64,000 bases of DNA from Pseudomonas sp. LP_7_YM (lineage in GTDB: Bacteria; Pseudomonadota; Gammaproteobacteria; Pseudomonadales; Pseudomonadaceae): positions 186,001-250,000 of the forward strand of contig NZ_SOCT01000003.1 of the NCBI RefSeq assembly GCF_004364435.1. Reading direction: 5' to 3'. Below the pieces are notes generated by a model. That model saw nothing but the letters and a program-made list of their open reading frames with translations. It made no database searches and was not told the DNA's origin. Of this stretch, positions 25,637 through 35,423 are shown piece after piece (within the stretch, counting starts at the first letter, position 1; each line of letters opens with the position of its first letter). Both the position numbers and the translations under genes were made by a program.

Positions 25637-27558
25637 TACTCCGAATCTTGGCGACCACGCCGGGAAACCGCTTGTGCAAGGAACTCCGAGAATTGGGCGA
25701 CCGGCATTGAGCCAAGGTCTGCACCTTCACGGGTACGCACAGCGACAGTTTGCGTTTCAACCTCCCGATCTCCAATAACGAGGAGATAAGGAACCTTGAG
25801 CAACGTATGCTCGCGGATTTTAAAGCCGATCTTTTCATTTCTCAAGTCGGACTTGGCACGAAACCCGCTTTCAAGCAGTATTTTTTCCACTTCAAGGGAA
25901 AAATCTGCCTGTTTATCAGTGATATTCATGATCACTGCCTGAGTTGGAGCCAGCCACGCAGGGAACGCGCCTTCATAGTGCTCGATCAGAATACCGATGA
26001 AGCGCTCGAAGGAGCCGAGGATCGCGCGATGCAACATGACTGGATGCTTACGTCCGTTATCTTCGGAAACGAATTCAGCACCCAGACGGATTGGCAGGTT
26101 GAAATCGAGTTGCAATGTACCGCATTGCCACACGCGACCCAAGCAATCCTTGAGAGAAAATTCGATTTTCGGGCCGTAGAAAGCCCCTTCACCCGGCTGC
26201 AAGTCATATGGCAGACCCGCGCTGTCCAGCGCCGCTGCAAGGGCGGACTCTGCGCGATCCCATAATTCATCGGCGCCTACACGCTTTTCAGGACGAGTAG
26301 ACAGCTTCATTTCGATGTCTTTGAAGCCGAAGTCGGCGTAGACATCCATGGTCAACTTGATAAATGCCGCAGATTCAGCCTGCATCTGCTCTTCGGTGCA
26401 GAAGATATGGGCATCGTCCTGAGTGAACGCACGTACGCGCATGATGCCGTGCAGTGCACCCGACGGCTCATTACGATGACAGGCACCGAATTCGGCCAGA
26501 CGCATCGGCAGCTCACGGTAGCTCTTCAGACCCTGGTTGAACACTTGCACGTGGCAAGGGCAGTTCATGGGCTTGATGGCGTAGTCGCGGCTTTCCGACT
26601 CGGTCGTGAACATGTTTTCAGCGTAATTGGCCCAGTGCCCGGACTTCTCCCAAAGGGAGCGATCAACCACTTGCGGGGTCTTGATCTCCAGATAACCGTT
26701 CTCACGCTGAGTCTTGCGCATGTATTGCTCAAGGACTTGATACAGGGTCCAGCCATTCGGGTGCCAGAACACCATGCCCGGCGCTTCTTCCTGGGTATGG
26801 AACAGACCGAGACGTTTGCCGATCTTGCGATGATCACGTTTTTCGGCTTCTTCGATGCGCTGGATGTATGCCGCCAGCTGCTTCTTGTCAGCCCATGCAG
26901 TCCCATACACACGTTGCAGTTGTTCGTTTTTAGCATCGCCGCGCCAGTATGCACCGGACAGTTTGGTCAGCTTGAACGACTTGAGGAAACGAGTGTTCGG
27001 CACGTGCGGGCCGCGGCACATGTCGACGTATTCTTCGTGATAGTAGAGGCCCATGGCTTTTTCGTCAGGCATGTCGTCGACCAGACGGAGCTTGTAATCC
27101 TCGCCACGCGCCTTGAACACTTCGATTACTTCGGCACGCGGAGTGACTTTCTTGATGACGTCGTAATCTTTTTCGATCAGCTGCTGCATCCGCTGTTCGA
27201 TAGCAGACAGGTCATCGGGGGTAAATGGGCGTTCGTAGGCAATGTCGTAATAAAAGCCATCGTCGATCACCGGCCCGATAACCATTTTCGCGGTCGGGTA
27301 CAGCTGTTTGACGGCATGGCCGACCAGATGCGCACAGGAGTGACGAATGATCTCCACGCCTTCCTGATCTTTCGGGGTGATGATTTGCAGGCTCACGTCG
27401 GCGTCAATGATGTCACTGGCATCAACCAGTTGACCGTTGACCTTGCCGGCAACAGTGGCCTTGGCCAGACCTGCGCCAATGGACGCGGCGACTTCGGCTA
27501 CGGAAACCGGGTGATCGAAAGAACGTTGACTGCCGTCGGGAAGAGTAATAGTTGGCAT
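25636..27558 (-). CDS. thrS: threonyl-tRNA synthetase
   Basis: A 640-residue class II synthetase that charges tRNA-Thr. N1 TGS domain (1-60), N2 editing domain with [16 protein letters not shown] (about 75) and the CxxxH-type metal site, catalytic core with MNCPCH (Zn Cys at about 335), motif 2 [16 protein letters not shown], and anticodon-binding C-domain. Full length. The ATG at 27558 has GGAGAGGAGG upstream. The 3' end overlaps the infC AUU start by one base, so the two are translationally coupled. Confidence 0.97.
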   Translation of the reverse strand: MPTITLPDGSQRSFDHPVSVAEVAASIGAGLAKATVAGKVNGQLVDASDIIDADVSLQIITPKDQEGVEIIRHSCAHLVGHAVKQLYPTAKMVIGPVIDDGFYYDIAYERPFTPDDLSAIEQRMQQLIEKDYDVIKKVTPRAEVIEVFKARGEDYKLRLVDDMPDEKAMGLYYHEEYVDMCRGPHVPNTRFLKSFKLTKLSGAYWRGDAKNEQLQRVYGTAWADKKQLAAYIQRIEEAEKRDHRKIGKRLGLFHTQEEAPGMVFWHPNGWTLYQVLEQYMRKTQRENGYLEIKTPQVVDRSLWEKSGHWANYAENMFTTESESRDYAIKPMNCPCHVQVFNQGLKSYRELPMRLAEFGACHRNEPSGALHGIMRVRAFTQDDAHIFCTEEQMQAESAAFIKLTMDVYADFGFKDIEMKLSTRPEKRVGADELWDRAESALAAALDSAGLPYDLQPGEGAFYGPKIEFSLKDCLGRVWQCGTLQLDFNLPIRLGAEFVSEDNGRKHPVMLHRAILGSFERFIGILIEHYEGAFPAWLAPTQAVIMNITDKQADFSLEVEKILLESGFRAKSDLRNEKIGFKIREHTLLKVPYLLVIGDREVETQTVAVRTREGADLGSMPVAQFSEFLAQAVSRRGRQDSE

Positions 27559-27917
27559 GGCGCCTCCTCTCCTAGTGGTGACCCCTACCAAAGGTCACGT
27601 GGGTGGGATAGAGCCAGTACGCGATTCGTCGGTATACCTGCCTCACAGTGGCAGGAGCCCAAAGGCCAACCATTTGATCGAACCGGAGTGACTGGAATGT
27701 ACAAAATCGACAGGCATGCGATAAAAAAGCCTATCTGCAGGACGCGCATCCTAGCACAGCCCGAATGCTCTACGTCAGGGCCAGTGCAGGGGATCACCAA
27801 ATTTGCCGACAATCACTGTAAGGATCGTTCTGAACTGACGGCGCCATCTCGCTGTCGTTAGACTATCCGGGACTTGCATTCAAGGCCCGCCAGTTCCGGG
27901 CCTAACAGACAGCATGG
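27559..27917. other. thrS leader and upstream region
   Basis: About 360 bp that should contain the thrS promoter. The minus-strand frame 27585-27812 has no ribosome site and poor codon bias. I found no convincing tRNA-like operator and no terminator. Confidence 0.4.
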
Positions 27918-28208
27918 ATTACCACGAAGGTTTTATGCGTAGCCGCACTCCTCGCACCGCTGGCACTGGCACCTCCATTCAGCGCTCACGCCGCGATGAA
28001 TGCAAAGACCAGGTCTACGTACATGAGTGAATGTACAGCCGCGGCAACCCAGAATAGTCACTCAATGAGTGCCAGCGCCGTCAAGGCCTAATGCGAATGC
28101 GGTGCGCAGCAAATCAATAAAAGTTTTAGTGATAGGGAAATCGTCTCACTCGATGACAAAACGACGCCTCCAAGCGCCGAAATGACGTCTCGCTTACAAA
28201 AGCGGTAG
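27918..28208 (+). pseudogene. decayed small secreted Cys-rich protein gene
   Basis: One frame reads as a small exported protein in two open halves. The first half is a signal peptide (VLCVAALLAPLALAPPFSAHA) without an in-frame ATG, then TYMSECTAAATQNS; a TAA stop at 28089-28091 interrupts; reading on gives CECGAQQINKSFSDREIVSL and a second stop at 28206. The whole pattern SEC...CECG...SFSDREI resembles a family of ~100-residue periplasmic proteins common in Pseudomonas and Xanthomonas (recognised from memory). Loss of the start, a nonsense codon in the middle and no ribosome site indicate decay. Confidence 0.5.
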
Positions 28209-28533
28209 GAGAAAATACCTGAAAGACAAAAAATAAAAAATTTACAATAGACCGCTTGCACATGGAGCACGGGTAATGTGCAAGTGGCCGCAACTTCGAC
28301 TGAAATCCCCGTATCTCGCGGACCTTAGCCGCATTTGAACATGTATCGGAATATCCGGGGCGCCGCATTGGACGGGCAAGCCGATCAAGTTGGCTGCAAA
28401 TATTTGCGGTATTGGCGCAAAGTTCTTACCGAAAAAGTCCAGCATTCACACAATTCGACTATGATAGCCCTCGTGTGCCCAGTTGGCCTGAGCAGCACAG
28501 CACTACTGAAAATTATGTTTCTGGAGATACACC
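28209..28533 (+). other. region upstream of the cold shock gene, probable long 5' leader
   Basis: 325 bp without a gene. A TATGAT motif at 28460-28465 could be a -10 box. Long structured leaders are usual for cold shock genes, but I cannot define the transcription start or a cold box from sequence alone. Confidence 0.4.
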
Positions 28534-28746
28534 ATGTCTAATCGCCAAACCGGCACCGTAAAATGGTTCAACGATGAAAAAGGCTTCGGCTTTATCACTC
28601 CACAAGGTGGCGGTGACGACCTGTTCGTACACTTCAAGGCTATCGAATCCGACGGTTTCAAAAGCCTGAAAGAAGGCCAGACTGTCTCTTTCGTGGCTGA
28701 GAAAGGCCAGAAGGGCATGCAAGCCGCTCAGGTTCGCGCGGAGTAA
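28534..28746 (+). CDS. CspA-family cold shock protein
   Basis: A 70-residue single cold-shock domain. RNP1 (KGFGFI, about 16-21) and RNP2 (LFVHF, about 30-34) are intact, so it should bind single-stranded RNA and act as an RNA chaperone. TCTGGAGA lies before the ATG. A strong terminator follows 12 bp after the stop. It resembles the CapB/CspA type of Pseudomonas. Confidence 0.96.
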   Translation: MSNRQTGTVKWFNDEKGFGFITPQGGGDDLFVHFKAIESDGFKSLKEGQTVSFVAEKGQKGMQAAQVRAE

Positions 28747-28758
28747 TCCAAGCGTGCT

Positions 28759-28788
28759 AAAAAAACCCCGTCGCTGACGGGGTTTTTT
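28759..28788. terminator. bidirectional terminator between csp and the I78 gene
   Basis: CCCCGTC-GCT-GACGGGG stem flanked by a run of A on the left and six T on the right, so it can end both the rightward cold shock transcript and the leftward lipoprotein transcript. Confidence 0.9.
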
Positions 28789-28806
28789 ATGCGTGCGGAA
28801 AAGTGA

Positions 28807-29127
28807 TCAGCCGCAGTTGACGCGATTGACTGTCGCAGTCTGATCGGTATTCAGATTCAGCCGATCAGACCGGTATTCGAACGTCACCATGTCATCGGGC
28901 CCAAGCACCCTTGCGGTTTGCGCGCCTGCCTTGATTCGAGCCTGCTCCAGCAATGCGGGTGAAGCTGGCTTGCCAATTGCGAATTGAGCAGCGGCGGCAT
29001 CACAACGGGAGTAGCCGGCATCAGAAGCCGACTCCTCGGCTGGCTTTGAGGTTCCGGACGTGCTGCTGCAACCGGCCAGCACCGCTGCGGCCAGGATCAA
29101 TCCCGATGATGCGTATTTCCAGGGCAT
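28807..29127 (-). CDS. I78-family peptidase inhibitor lipoprotein
   Basis: A 106-residue lipoprotein: signal peptide with lipobox LAGC (Cys about residue 19), a short serine-rich linker, then a small domain with CDAAAAQFAIGKPAS, ARVLGPDDMVTFEYR and RLNLNTDQTATVNRVNCG. This is the potato-inhibitor-like I78 family found in many proteobacteria; two Cys can form a disulfide. It may inhibit serine proteases in the periplasm or at the outer membrane. It converges on the cold shock gene across a shared terminator. Confidence 0.85.
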   Translation of the reverse strand: MPWKYASSGLILAAAVLAGCSSTSGTSKPAEESASDAGYSRCDAAAAQFAIGKPASPALLEQARIKAGAQTARVLGPDDMVTFEYRSDRLNLNTDQTATVNRVNCG

Positions 29128-29354
29128 ACAAACTCCTTACGTTTAACGTGAACCGAAACTCTGCGACACCGCAGAAAACGCTTGGTTTCGCAGGCTGTGC
29201 CTGCAAGTCGGCTGCAGACAAGGCCGAGTCTGCCCGAGCACGGCGCAGTGATGGCATTCAAATCGTCACAAAACGTTTGGTATTGTATTTATCGTGGCTG
29301 CAATTGACTTCACTCGTTACTCGAACGGGGCGCTGAGCAACGCTTGAGTGAGGG

Positions 29355-30383
29355 CTATTTCAAACGTGCGAGACGCTCGGTCAGCAGATTGAAAAACCCT
29401 TGAGCATCGCCGTTTTCAACCCAGAACACGTTTTTCGGCTGGCTCATGGTGTCGTACCAATCGGCAATGGTCTGACCAAACCCGGGCCCTTCGCGGTTAT
29501 CGACTACCACGTTGATCAGCTTGCCGCTGAAAAGCTCCGGTTTCAGGAGCCAGGCAATGACGCTGGCGTCATGAACGGGCCCGCCCGGCAAACCGTAATG
29601 CACCATATCGGCCTTGACGTACTCGTTCAGAATGCTGCTGACCAGCTTGCCAGCCTCATTGTTCAGCCCCTCGATCTGCTTGATCCGCTGATCGCTGGTA
29701 AGGATTTTGTGCGTCACGTCCAGCGGTACGTAAGTCAGCTTGACCCCGCTGGCGAGGACTACCTTAGCGGCGTCGGGATCGGCATAGAGGTTGAATTCGG
29801 CGACTGGGGTGATGTTGCCCCCGTTGAAATGCGCGCCACCCATGACCACCACTTCCTTGATGCCCTGGGTGATTTCCGGGGCCTGAATCAGTGCCAGCGC
29901 CAGGTTGGTCTGTGGTCCCAGCATGGCAATGGTGATGCTGTGGGGCGCGGCCCTGCCCAGCGTATCAATCAGGTACTGCACCGCGTTGCCTTTAGCGAGG
30001 GGGTTCTTCGGTTCGTGCACCTGAACGCCGGGCAGACCCTCTTTGCCGTGAATGTTTTCAGCGTAGATCGGCGTGCGTACCAAAGGCTTTCCTGCCCCGG
30101 CGTACACCGGCACCTCTTCACGGCCAGCCCATTCGCGGGCAAGACGCGCGTTACGCGACGTTTTGTCAATTCGGACGTTACCGGCGACAGTCGTGATGGC
30201 CATCACATTCAGTTCCTGCGGTGACGCCAGTGCCAGCAGCAGCGCTACCACGTCATCCGCGCCGGGATCAGTATCGATGATCAGGTCACGCTTTTCGGCT
30301 GCCTGCACCGCAACAGTGGAAAAAATAGCCAAGAGTGCAACGCTCCGGATCAATTGAGAGACGAAGTGACGGCAGATTTGCAT
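29355..30383 (-). CDS. periplasmic nucleoside hydrolase
   Basis: A 342-residue enzyme that cleaves nucleosides to base and ribose. The metal-binding signature IIDTDPGADDVVAL lies at about 40, directly after a signal peptide (ending near VQAAE), so it is exported; the later VMGGAHFNGGNITPVAEFN and HDASVIAWLL carry further metal and ribose ligands. It is last in the ribose operon, 43 bp after rbsD, which fits a role in freeing ribose for RbsABC. The ATG at 30383 has GGGAG 6 bp upstream; an ATG six codons earlier is less likely. Confidence 0.9.
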   Translation of the reverse strand: MQICRHFVSQLIRSVALLAIFSTVAVQAAEKRDLIIDTDPGADDVVALLLALASPQELNVMAITTVAGNVRIDKTSRNARLAREWAGREEVPVYAGAGKPLVRTPIYAENIHGKEGLPGVQVHEPKNPLAKGNAVQYLIDTLGRAAPHSITIAMLGPQTNLALALIQAPEITQGIKEVVVMGGAHFNGGNITPVAEFNLYADPDAAKVVLASGVKLTYVPLDVTHKILTSDQRIKQIEGLNNEAGKLVSSILNEYVKADMVHYGLPGGPVHDASVIAWLLKPELFSGKLINVVVDNREGPGFGQTIADWYDTMSQPKNVFWVENGDAQGFFNLLTERLARLK

Positions 30384-30426
30384 TGAAAACTCCCTGTTCA
30401 ATCAGTAATGGAATGCTTCGAAGCAC

Positions 30427-30831
30427 TCAGAAGACGACGCCCGCCACCAGGGCGATGTTTGTGTATGGCTGACACTCACCGGTGCGCACGATTGCCCGGG
30501 CGCGACAGCTCTTTTGTTTCAATGCTTCATGGCTGAGCAGATGCTGCTTGCCCAGAAGCCCGGCTGCGTTGAGCTCATTGAGCACAATCAGTGCCGGAGG
30601 CTGCTTCTCGTGCATTTCATCGGCGATAATATGGCTTTCGACCTGCATCTCTGCCAGCACCGTATTCAGCACGCTGACGAAGTCCGGAATACCATGGGTT
30701 ACAGCCAGGTCGATGAGCTCCACGCCAGGAGGGACCGGCATCCCGGCGTCAACGATCATGAGCACGTCGCCATGCCCCAGGGAGGCGACAACGCGTGACA
30801 ATGCGATATTGAGCAGCGGAGTTTTTTTCAT
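30427..30831 (-). CDS. rbsD: D-ribose pyranase
   Basis: A 134-residue cytoplasmic enzyme that interconverts beta-pyranose and beta-furanose forms of ribose, giving RbsK its substrate. [32 protein letters not shown] with the catalytic His (about 20) and Asp is characteristic. Its ATG overlaps the rbsK stop by 4 bp, so translation is coupled. Confidence 0.96.
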   Translation of the reverse strand: MKKTPLLNIALSRVVASLGHGDVLMIVDAGMPVPPGVELIDLAVTHGIPDFVSVLNTVLAEMQVESHIIADEMHEKQPPALIVLNELNAAGLLGKQHLLSHEALKQKSCRARAIVRTGECQPYTNIALVAGVVF

Positions 30832-31745
30832 GACGGATAGCCCTGAACTTCGTTGACGGTCGGAATGGAAGGCTGAGCACCGGAACGCGTGACGGACAAT
30901 GCCGCCGCAATCTGTCCGAAAAGTATGGCTTCGGCCTCGGACTTACCGTCGGCCAACGCAGCCGCGAAGCCACCGACGAAGGTGTCGCCCGCAGCGGTGG
31001 TATCCACCGCTTTAACCTTGGGCGCCGGAAAATGCTGGGAATGGGCATGAGTCGCGAACAATGCGCCCTGCTCGCCCAGCGTCACGATCACTTTGCGTAC
31101 CCCCGAGGCCATCAGCGCGGTAGCCGCAGCATCGGCGCCGGCTACGCTATCGACAGGCAAACCGGTCAACGCGCTGGCCTCACTCTCGTTAGGAATCAGG
31201 TAGTCGATCCAGCCGTACCAATGCGCTGGCAATGGTCCACTGGCCGGAGCCGGATTGAGGATGACCGTCTTGCCTAGCTCGTGTCCGCGCTTGAGTACGT
31301 GCTCGACAGTTGCCATCGGCACCTCAAGCTGGCAGATGATCACTTCAGCGAGGCTCAACAGACTGTCGAAGCCGTCGACCACTTGCGCCGTGACCTGACC
31401 ATTACCGCCGGCGACGATGACGATAGCGTTCTGGCTGCTGTCATCGACGACGATCAGCGCTACCCCTGTGGACTCACCGGCAACGCTAGCCACGGCCTGA
31501 CAGTCGATGCCTTCGGCCTGCAGCGCCGCGCGCAATTGTTCGCCGTAGGCGTCATCGCCCACACAGCCGATCATTGCCACGCTGGCGCCCAGACGTGCCG
31601 CTGCGACAGCCTGATTGGCCCCCTTGCCACCGGGCACGGTGACAAACGAATGACCGGCCAGGGTTTCGCCTGCGCGTGGCAAGCGAGGCGCACGCGTGAC
31701 CAGATCCATGTTGAGACTGCCCACTATCACTACTTTTGCATGCAT
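30828..31745 (-). CDS. rbsK: ribokinase
   Basis: A 305-residue PfkB-family kinase that phosphorylates ribose to ribose 5-phosphate. N-terminal [20 protein letters not shown] and [16 protein letters not shown] bind sugar; the C-terminal [17 protein letters not shown] (about 245-265) contains the catalytic Asp and the anion hole. Full length. It overlaps rbsD and follows rbsR by 39 bp, a gap that contains a GC-rich hairpin (31765-31783) without a U-tract. Confidence 0.96.
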   Translation of the reverse strand: MHAKVVIVGSLNMDLVTRAPRLPRAGETLAGHSFVTVPGGKGANQAVAAARLGASVAMIGCVGDDAYGEQLRAALQAEGIDCQAVASVAGESTGVALIVVDDSSQNAIVIVAGGNGQVTAQVVDGFDSLLSLAEVIICQLEVPMATVEHVLKRGHELGKTVILNPAPASGPLPAHWYGWIDYLIPNESEASALTGLPVDSVAGADAAATALMASGVRKVIVTLGEQGALFATHAHSQHFPAPKVKAVDTTAAGDTFVGGFAAALADGKSEAEAILFGQIAAALSVTRSGAQPSIPTVNEVQGYPS

Positions 31746-31784
31746 GACGTCTTTACTCTTCAGGCCGGGCCCCTTCGGCCCGGT

Positions 31785-32807
31785 TCAGCGAAACTCATTG
31801 AACGCTTTGGTGGGAGGCGCCGTGGATTCGCGCAACACGATGCTCGGCGCAACGATCAACCGCTGCACCGGACTGTCGCCCGGTGTCGAAATGCGCCGAA
31901 GCAAGACTTCAGCCGCGCGCTCACCCAGTTGCAGTATCGATTGCCCGACCGTCGTCAGCGCCGGGTACACATATTGACTCATCTGGATGTCATCGAAGCC
32001 AATGACTGAAAGATCAGCAGGCACGCGTACATTTCGCTCCGCAGCGGCCCGCAACACGCCGATGCCAATCATGTCATTGGCAGCGAATATCGCGCTCGGG
32101 CGATCACCGTCAAGCAATTTGCCTGCAGCCTGGTGCCCACTGGGCCCCGTGAAATCGCTATCAACCACCCAGCTATCAGGGACCTCGATGCCAGCCTCCT
32201 GCATCGCCCGGCGATAACCTGTCAGCCGCATACGTGCGACGCTGGTCTGAGCCGGCCCGCAAATACAGGCGATATGGCGATGCCCCAGTTCCAGCAAATG
32301 CGAAGTGGCCAGGTAGGCCCCCAACTCATGATCGATCCGCACCAGATCGGCAGTGATTTGCTCCAGATCCCGATCAACGATGACCATAGGTGTGCGCACC
32401 GCAGACAAGCTGTCGACCAGACTGTCGCCCCCGCCCACGGATGATACGATCAGACCATCCACACGCTTTTCCAGCAGCACCCGCAGATAATTGCGCTGCT
32501 TGTCCGGGTTGTCGTCCGAATTGCAGAGAATCACGCAGAAACCGTTGCGCTCGCAGTAGTCTTCAATCCCTCTGGCCAGCTCGGCGAAATACGGATTGAT
32601 GCCATTGGGAATCAACAGCCCGATGGTGGCTGTCGACTTGGCCTTCAGCGAGCGCGCCACAGCACTGGGCACATAATCCAGCTGTGCGATGGCGGCCTCG
32701 ACTTTCTTGCGGACCTCGTCACTCACCGGCCGTGTTCTATTCAGAACATGGGATACGGTGGTGTAGGAAATGCCCGCAATTGCCGCGACATCTTTGATAG
32801 TGGCCAT
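31785..32807 (-). CDS. rbsR: LacI-family ribose operon repressor
   Basis: A 340-residue repressor. The HTH lies at the N-terminus (MATIKDVAAIAGISYTTVSHVLN), with hinge RPVSDEVRKKVEAAI and a periplasmic-binding-like effector domain. It sits within the operon, one base after rbsC, so it controls its own expression. The palindrome CGCAAACGTTTGCG at 36451 before rbsB is its probable operator. The ATG at 32807 starts the canonical HTH; an upstream ATG adds 18 residues. Confidence 0.93.
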   Translation of the reverse strand: MATIKDVAAIAGISYTTVSHVLNRTRPVSDEVRKKVEAAIAQLDYVPSAVARSLKAKSTATIGLLIPNGINPYFAELARGIEDYCERNGFCVILCNSDDNPDKQRNYLRVLLEKRVDGLIVSSVGGGDSLVDSLSAVRTPMVIVDRDLEQITADLVRIDHELGAYLATSHLLELGHRHIACICGPAQTSVARMRLTGYRRAMQEAGIEVPDSWVVDSDFTGPSGHQAAGKLLDGDRPSAIFAANDMIGIGVLRAAAERNVRVPADLSVIGFDDIQMSQYVYPALTTVGQSILQLGERAAEVLLRRISTPGDSPVQRLIVAPSIVLRESTAPPTKAFNEFR

Positions 32808-32808
32808 T

Positions 32809-33804
32809 TCAGCCGCGCCGCCGTGCACGATGGCTGCGATAGGTGTCGAGCACCACTGCAACGACGATCACTGCGCCGGTGATGATGCGTTTGGTTGGCT
32901 CCGTTGCGCCAATCTGCGCAAGACCCGCCGCCAAAACGGAAATGATCAGCACACCGAAAAAAGTGCTGATCACCGAACCGCGCCCACCCATCAGACTGGT
33001 CCCACCGATCACAACGGCTGCGATGACTTGCAGTTCAAGCCCCGAACCTGCGTTGGGATCCGCTGCCTCCAGGCGCGAAATCTGGAACAGGGCCGCGACG
33101 CCTGCCAGTAATCCCATCAGCGAGAAAACCAGAATCTTGTAGGGTTTTGGATTGATCCCTGCCAGACGTACGGCCTCTTCGTTGGTGCCGATGCCGATCA
33201 GGTATCGACCGAAGACTGTCCGGGTGAGGACCGCTTGTGCGACAAAGATCACGATCAATGCGATCACGAACGAGGGCGAGATACCAAATGCGAAGGGATT
33301 CGACAACCAGGCGTAAGAGTCACCGATATACGCAGTCCGAGAATCGGTCAGTTGGTACGCCACACCGCGAGCCATCTCCAGCACACCCAATGAGACGATG
33401 AATGACGGGATCCGCCACGCTACCGTGATCGAGCCGGTCAACGTGCCCGCAGCGGTCGCGCACGCCATGCCCAGCAACGCAGAGGGCAGCACGCCCCAGC
33501 CCCAACCGAGCATTGCAATACTCACTGCGGAAGCTGCCAGCGCCAGCACCGAACCCACCGACAGGTCGATACCACCGATGATCAGAATGAACGTCATACC
33601 GACCGCCAGCACCATCAGGTCGGGAATCTGGTTGGCCAGGGTGCTGAAAGTTTCATAGGACAGGAAGTGATCGCTCAGCAGCGAAAACAGCACAATCATC
33701 GCCAGCAAGGCGCCTGCGAGGCCAAGATAGGTCCCCAGGCCGAAATAATTGCCGCTGCGTTTGCCCGGTGAAGGCAGCGCGGCAGAAGGAGTCGAAGTTT
33801 TCAT
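32809..33804 (-). CDS. rbsC: ribose ABC transporter permease
   Basis: A 331-residue, multi-helix inner-membrane permease of the sugar ABC type. IIGGIDLSVGSVLALAASAVS (about 75) and VVIGGTSLMGGRGSVISTFFG (about 265; the ATPase-contact loop) are the family signatures. Its ATG shares one base with the rbsA stop. The ATG at 33804 was chosen because of this coupling; an earlier one adds 9 residues. Confidence 0.95.
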   Translation of the reverse strand: MKTSTPSAALPSPGKRSGNYFGLGTYLGLAGALLAMIVLFSLLSDHFLSYETFSTLANQIPDLMVLAVGMTFILIIGGIDLSVGSVLALAASAVSIAMLGWGWGVLPSALLGMACATAAGTLTGSITVAWRIPSFIVSLGVLEMARGVAYQLTDSRTAYIGDSYAWLSNPFAFGISPSFVIALIVIFVAQAVLTRTVFGRYLIGIGTNEEAVRLAGINPKPYKILVFSLMGLLAGVAALFQISRLEAADPNAGSGLELQVIAAVVIGGTSLMGGRGSVISTFFGVLIISVLAAGLAQIGATEPTKRIITGAVIVVAVVLDTYRSHRARRRG

Positions 33805-35354
33805 CAGTCGTTCCTGGGCGCCGCTTCGCAAAGCAGCGCATCACGTTTTTGGTAGCCGGCGAAAGCGGCGGCAAGCAGTTCATCCTGAGTCCAGCTTTCA
33901 CGCTCGAAGGTGTCTATCAAACGTCCGGCGGAGAGCACGCCGATACGATCACAGATCAGCATCAACTCACGCAGATCACTGGAGACCACCACCAGCGCCC
34001 TACCCTGACGGGTCAGTTCACCCAGCAGCGCATAGATATCGAACTTGGCGCCCACATCGATGCCACGGGTCGGTTCGTCAAACAACATCACCTGACAGTC
34101 GCGCTCCAGCCAGCGTCCGATAACGACCTTCTGCTGGTTGCCACCTGAGAGTTCGGATACCAACTGCGTGGGGCTTGAGCTGCGGATCCGCATGGCATCC
34201 ACCTGACGTCTTGCCAGCGACATCTCGGCATTACCGTTGACCACCCCTACGCTGGAGATTGCTTCCATGTTACCGAGGGCAATATTGGCGCTGATCGACT
34301 GCGACAGCAGCAGGCCCTCGCCTTTGCGATCCTCGGTGATCAGAGCGATACCGTGGCCGACTGCATCCACCGGCGAGCTTATACGTACCGTCTGCAGCGG
34401 TTGGCCAATGGCAACCGTACCGGAATCGGCAATGTCCGCTCCGTAAATCAGACGCAGCAGCTCGGTGCGACCTGCACCTATCAAACCGGAAATACCAAAG
34501 ATCTCGCCAGCACGCACATCGAACGAGACATCCCGGACCTTGTCGGAGCGGCTCAAGCCCTTGACCGACAAAACGACCGCGCCAATGCTGCGTTCGCCCA
34601 GATCAATGTGCTCGCCCAGTTCGCGACCGACCATCAAGGTCACCAGTTGCTCACTGTTGTAATTGGCCATCGCATCGACACACACCAGCTTGCCATCACG
34701 CAGTACGGCAATGCGCTGCGCGACCCGGGCAAGCTCTTCCAGGCGATGAGAGATATAAATGATGGAAACGCCACGGTCCTGCAGACGGGTGATCTGCTCG
34801 AAGAGCATTTCCACTTCACGAGCGGTCAGCATGGCTGTCGGCTCATCGAGAATCAGAACGTGGCAATCACCGATCAGGTTGCGTGCGATCTCGACCATCT
34901 GCTGGTGGCCGATACCCAGTTCCGCGACAAGGGTGTCAGGGTCGATGGCTTCCAGTCCTACCTGAGCCATGGCCTTTATGGAATCCTCACGCAGTTTTTT
35001 GCGATTGATGAAACCGGCCCGACTGGGCAGGTTATCGAGGAACAGGTTTTCAGCAACCGACAGGGTTGGCAATAAATTGAGTTCTTGCATGACCATGCGT
35101 ACACCAAGCTTTTCGGCTTGAGTGCGACTTGCTGGCGTATAAGGCTTCCCTTGAAACTGCATCTGGCCGATGGTGGGTGTCACCAGTCCGCCGATGATTT
35201 TGGACAAGGTGCTCTTACCCGCGCCGTTCTCCCCTGTTAGCGCCAACACTTCTCCGCGCATCAGCGTCAGGTCGATGTCGCCGAGAACAGGTTGGGCGTA
35301 GGTTTTGCCGATGCCGCTGACAGATAGAACAGCGGCCTGAGCAGACGCTGACAT
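33804..35354 (-). CDS. rbsA: ribose ABC transporter ATPase
   Basis: A 516-residue protein with two fused ATPase domains. First domain: Walker A GENGAGKST (about 45), signature ELGIGHQQMVEIAR, Walker B VLILDEPTA; second domain: degenerate Walker A SGLIGAGRTELLR, signature ELSGGNQQKVVIGRWL and Walker B MLFDEPTRGIDVG. It powers ribose import. GGAGAG precedes the ATG. A hairpin lies between it and rbsB. Confidence 0.96.
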   Translation of the reverse strand: MSASAQAAVLSVSGIGKTYAQPVLGDIDLTLMRGEVLALTGENGAGKSTLSKIIGGLVTPTIGQMQFQGKPYTPASRTQAEKLGVRMVMQELNLLPTLSVAENLFLDNLPSRAGFINRKKLREDSIKAMAQVGLEAIDPDTLVAELGIGHQQMVEIARNLIGDCHVLILDEPTAMLTAREVEMLFEQITRLQDRGVSIIYISHRLEELARVAQRIAVLRDGKLVCVDAMANYNSEQLVTLMVGRELGEHIDLGERSIGAVVLSVKGLSRSDKVRDVSFDVRAGEIFGISGLIGAGRTELLRLIYGADIADSGTVAIGQPLQTVRISSPVDAVGHGIALITEDRKGEGLLLSQSISANIALGNMEAISSVGVVNGNAEMSLARRQVDAMRIRSSSPTQLVSELSGGNQQKVVIGRWLERDCQVMLFDEPTRGIDVGAKFDIYALLGELTRQGRALVVVSSDLRELMLICDRIGVLSAGRLIDTFERESWTQDELLAAAFAGYQKRDALLCEAAPRND

Positions 35355-35367
35355 AACGCTCTCCACT

Positions 35368-35392
35368 CGCCAGCCCGGAGTGCGGGCTGGCG
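35368..35392 (-). terminator. hairpin between rbsB and rbsA
   Basis: A perfect 10-bp stem (CGCCAGCCCG/CGGGCTGGCG) with a 5-base loop starts about 30 bp after the rbsB stop. No U-tract. Such hairpins protect the binding-protein mRNA from 3' decay or partly stop transcription, which would give more RbsB than RbsAC. Confidence 0.6.
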
Positions 35393-35423
35393 GTATTTAC
35401 GGGGACTTGAGAAGTCGGGCTTG

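Noticed and set aside
27585..27812. Minus-strand frame upstream of thrS
   Set aside because: No ribosome site and Cys/Arg-rich random-looking product; likely leader DNA of thrS.
29264..29280. CAAAACGTTTGG, similar to a LacI-type operator
   Set aside because: Not a full palindrome and not near a sugar gene promoter.
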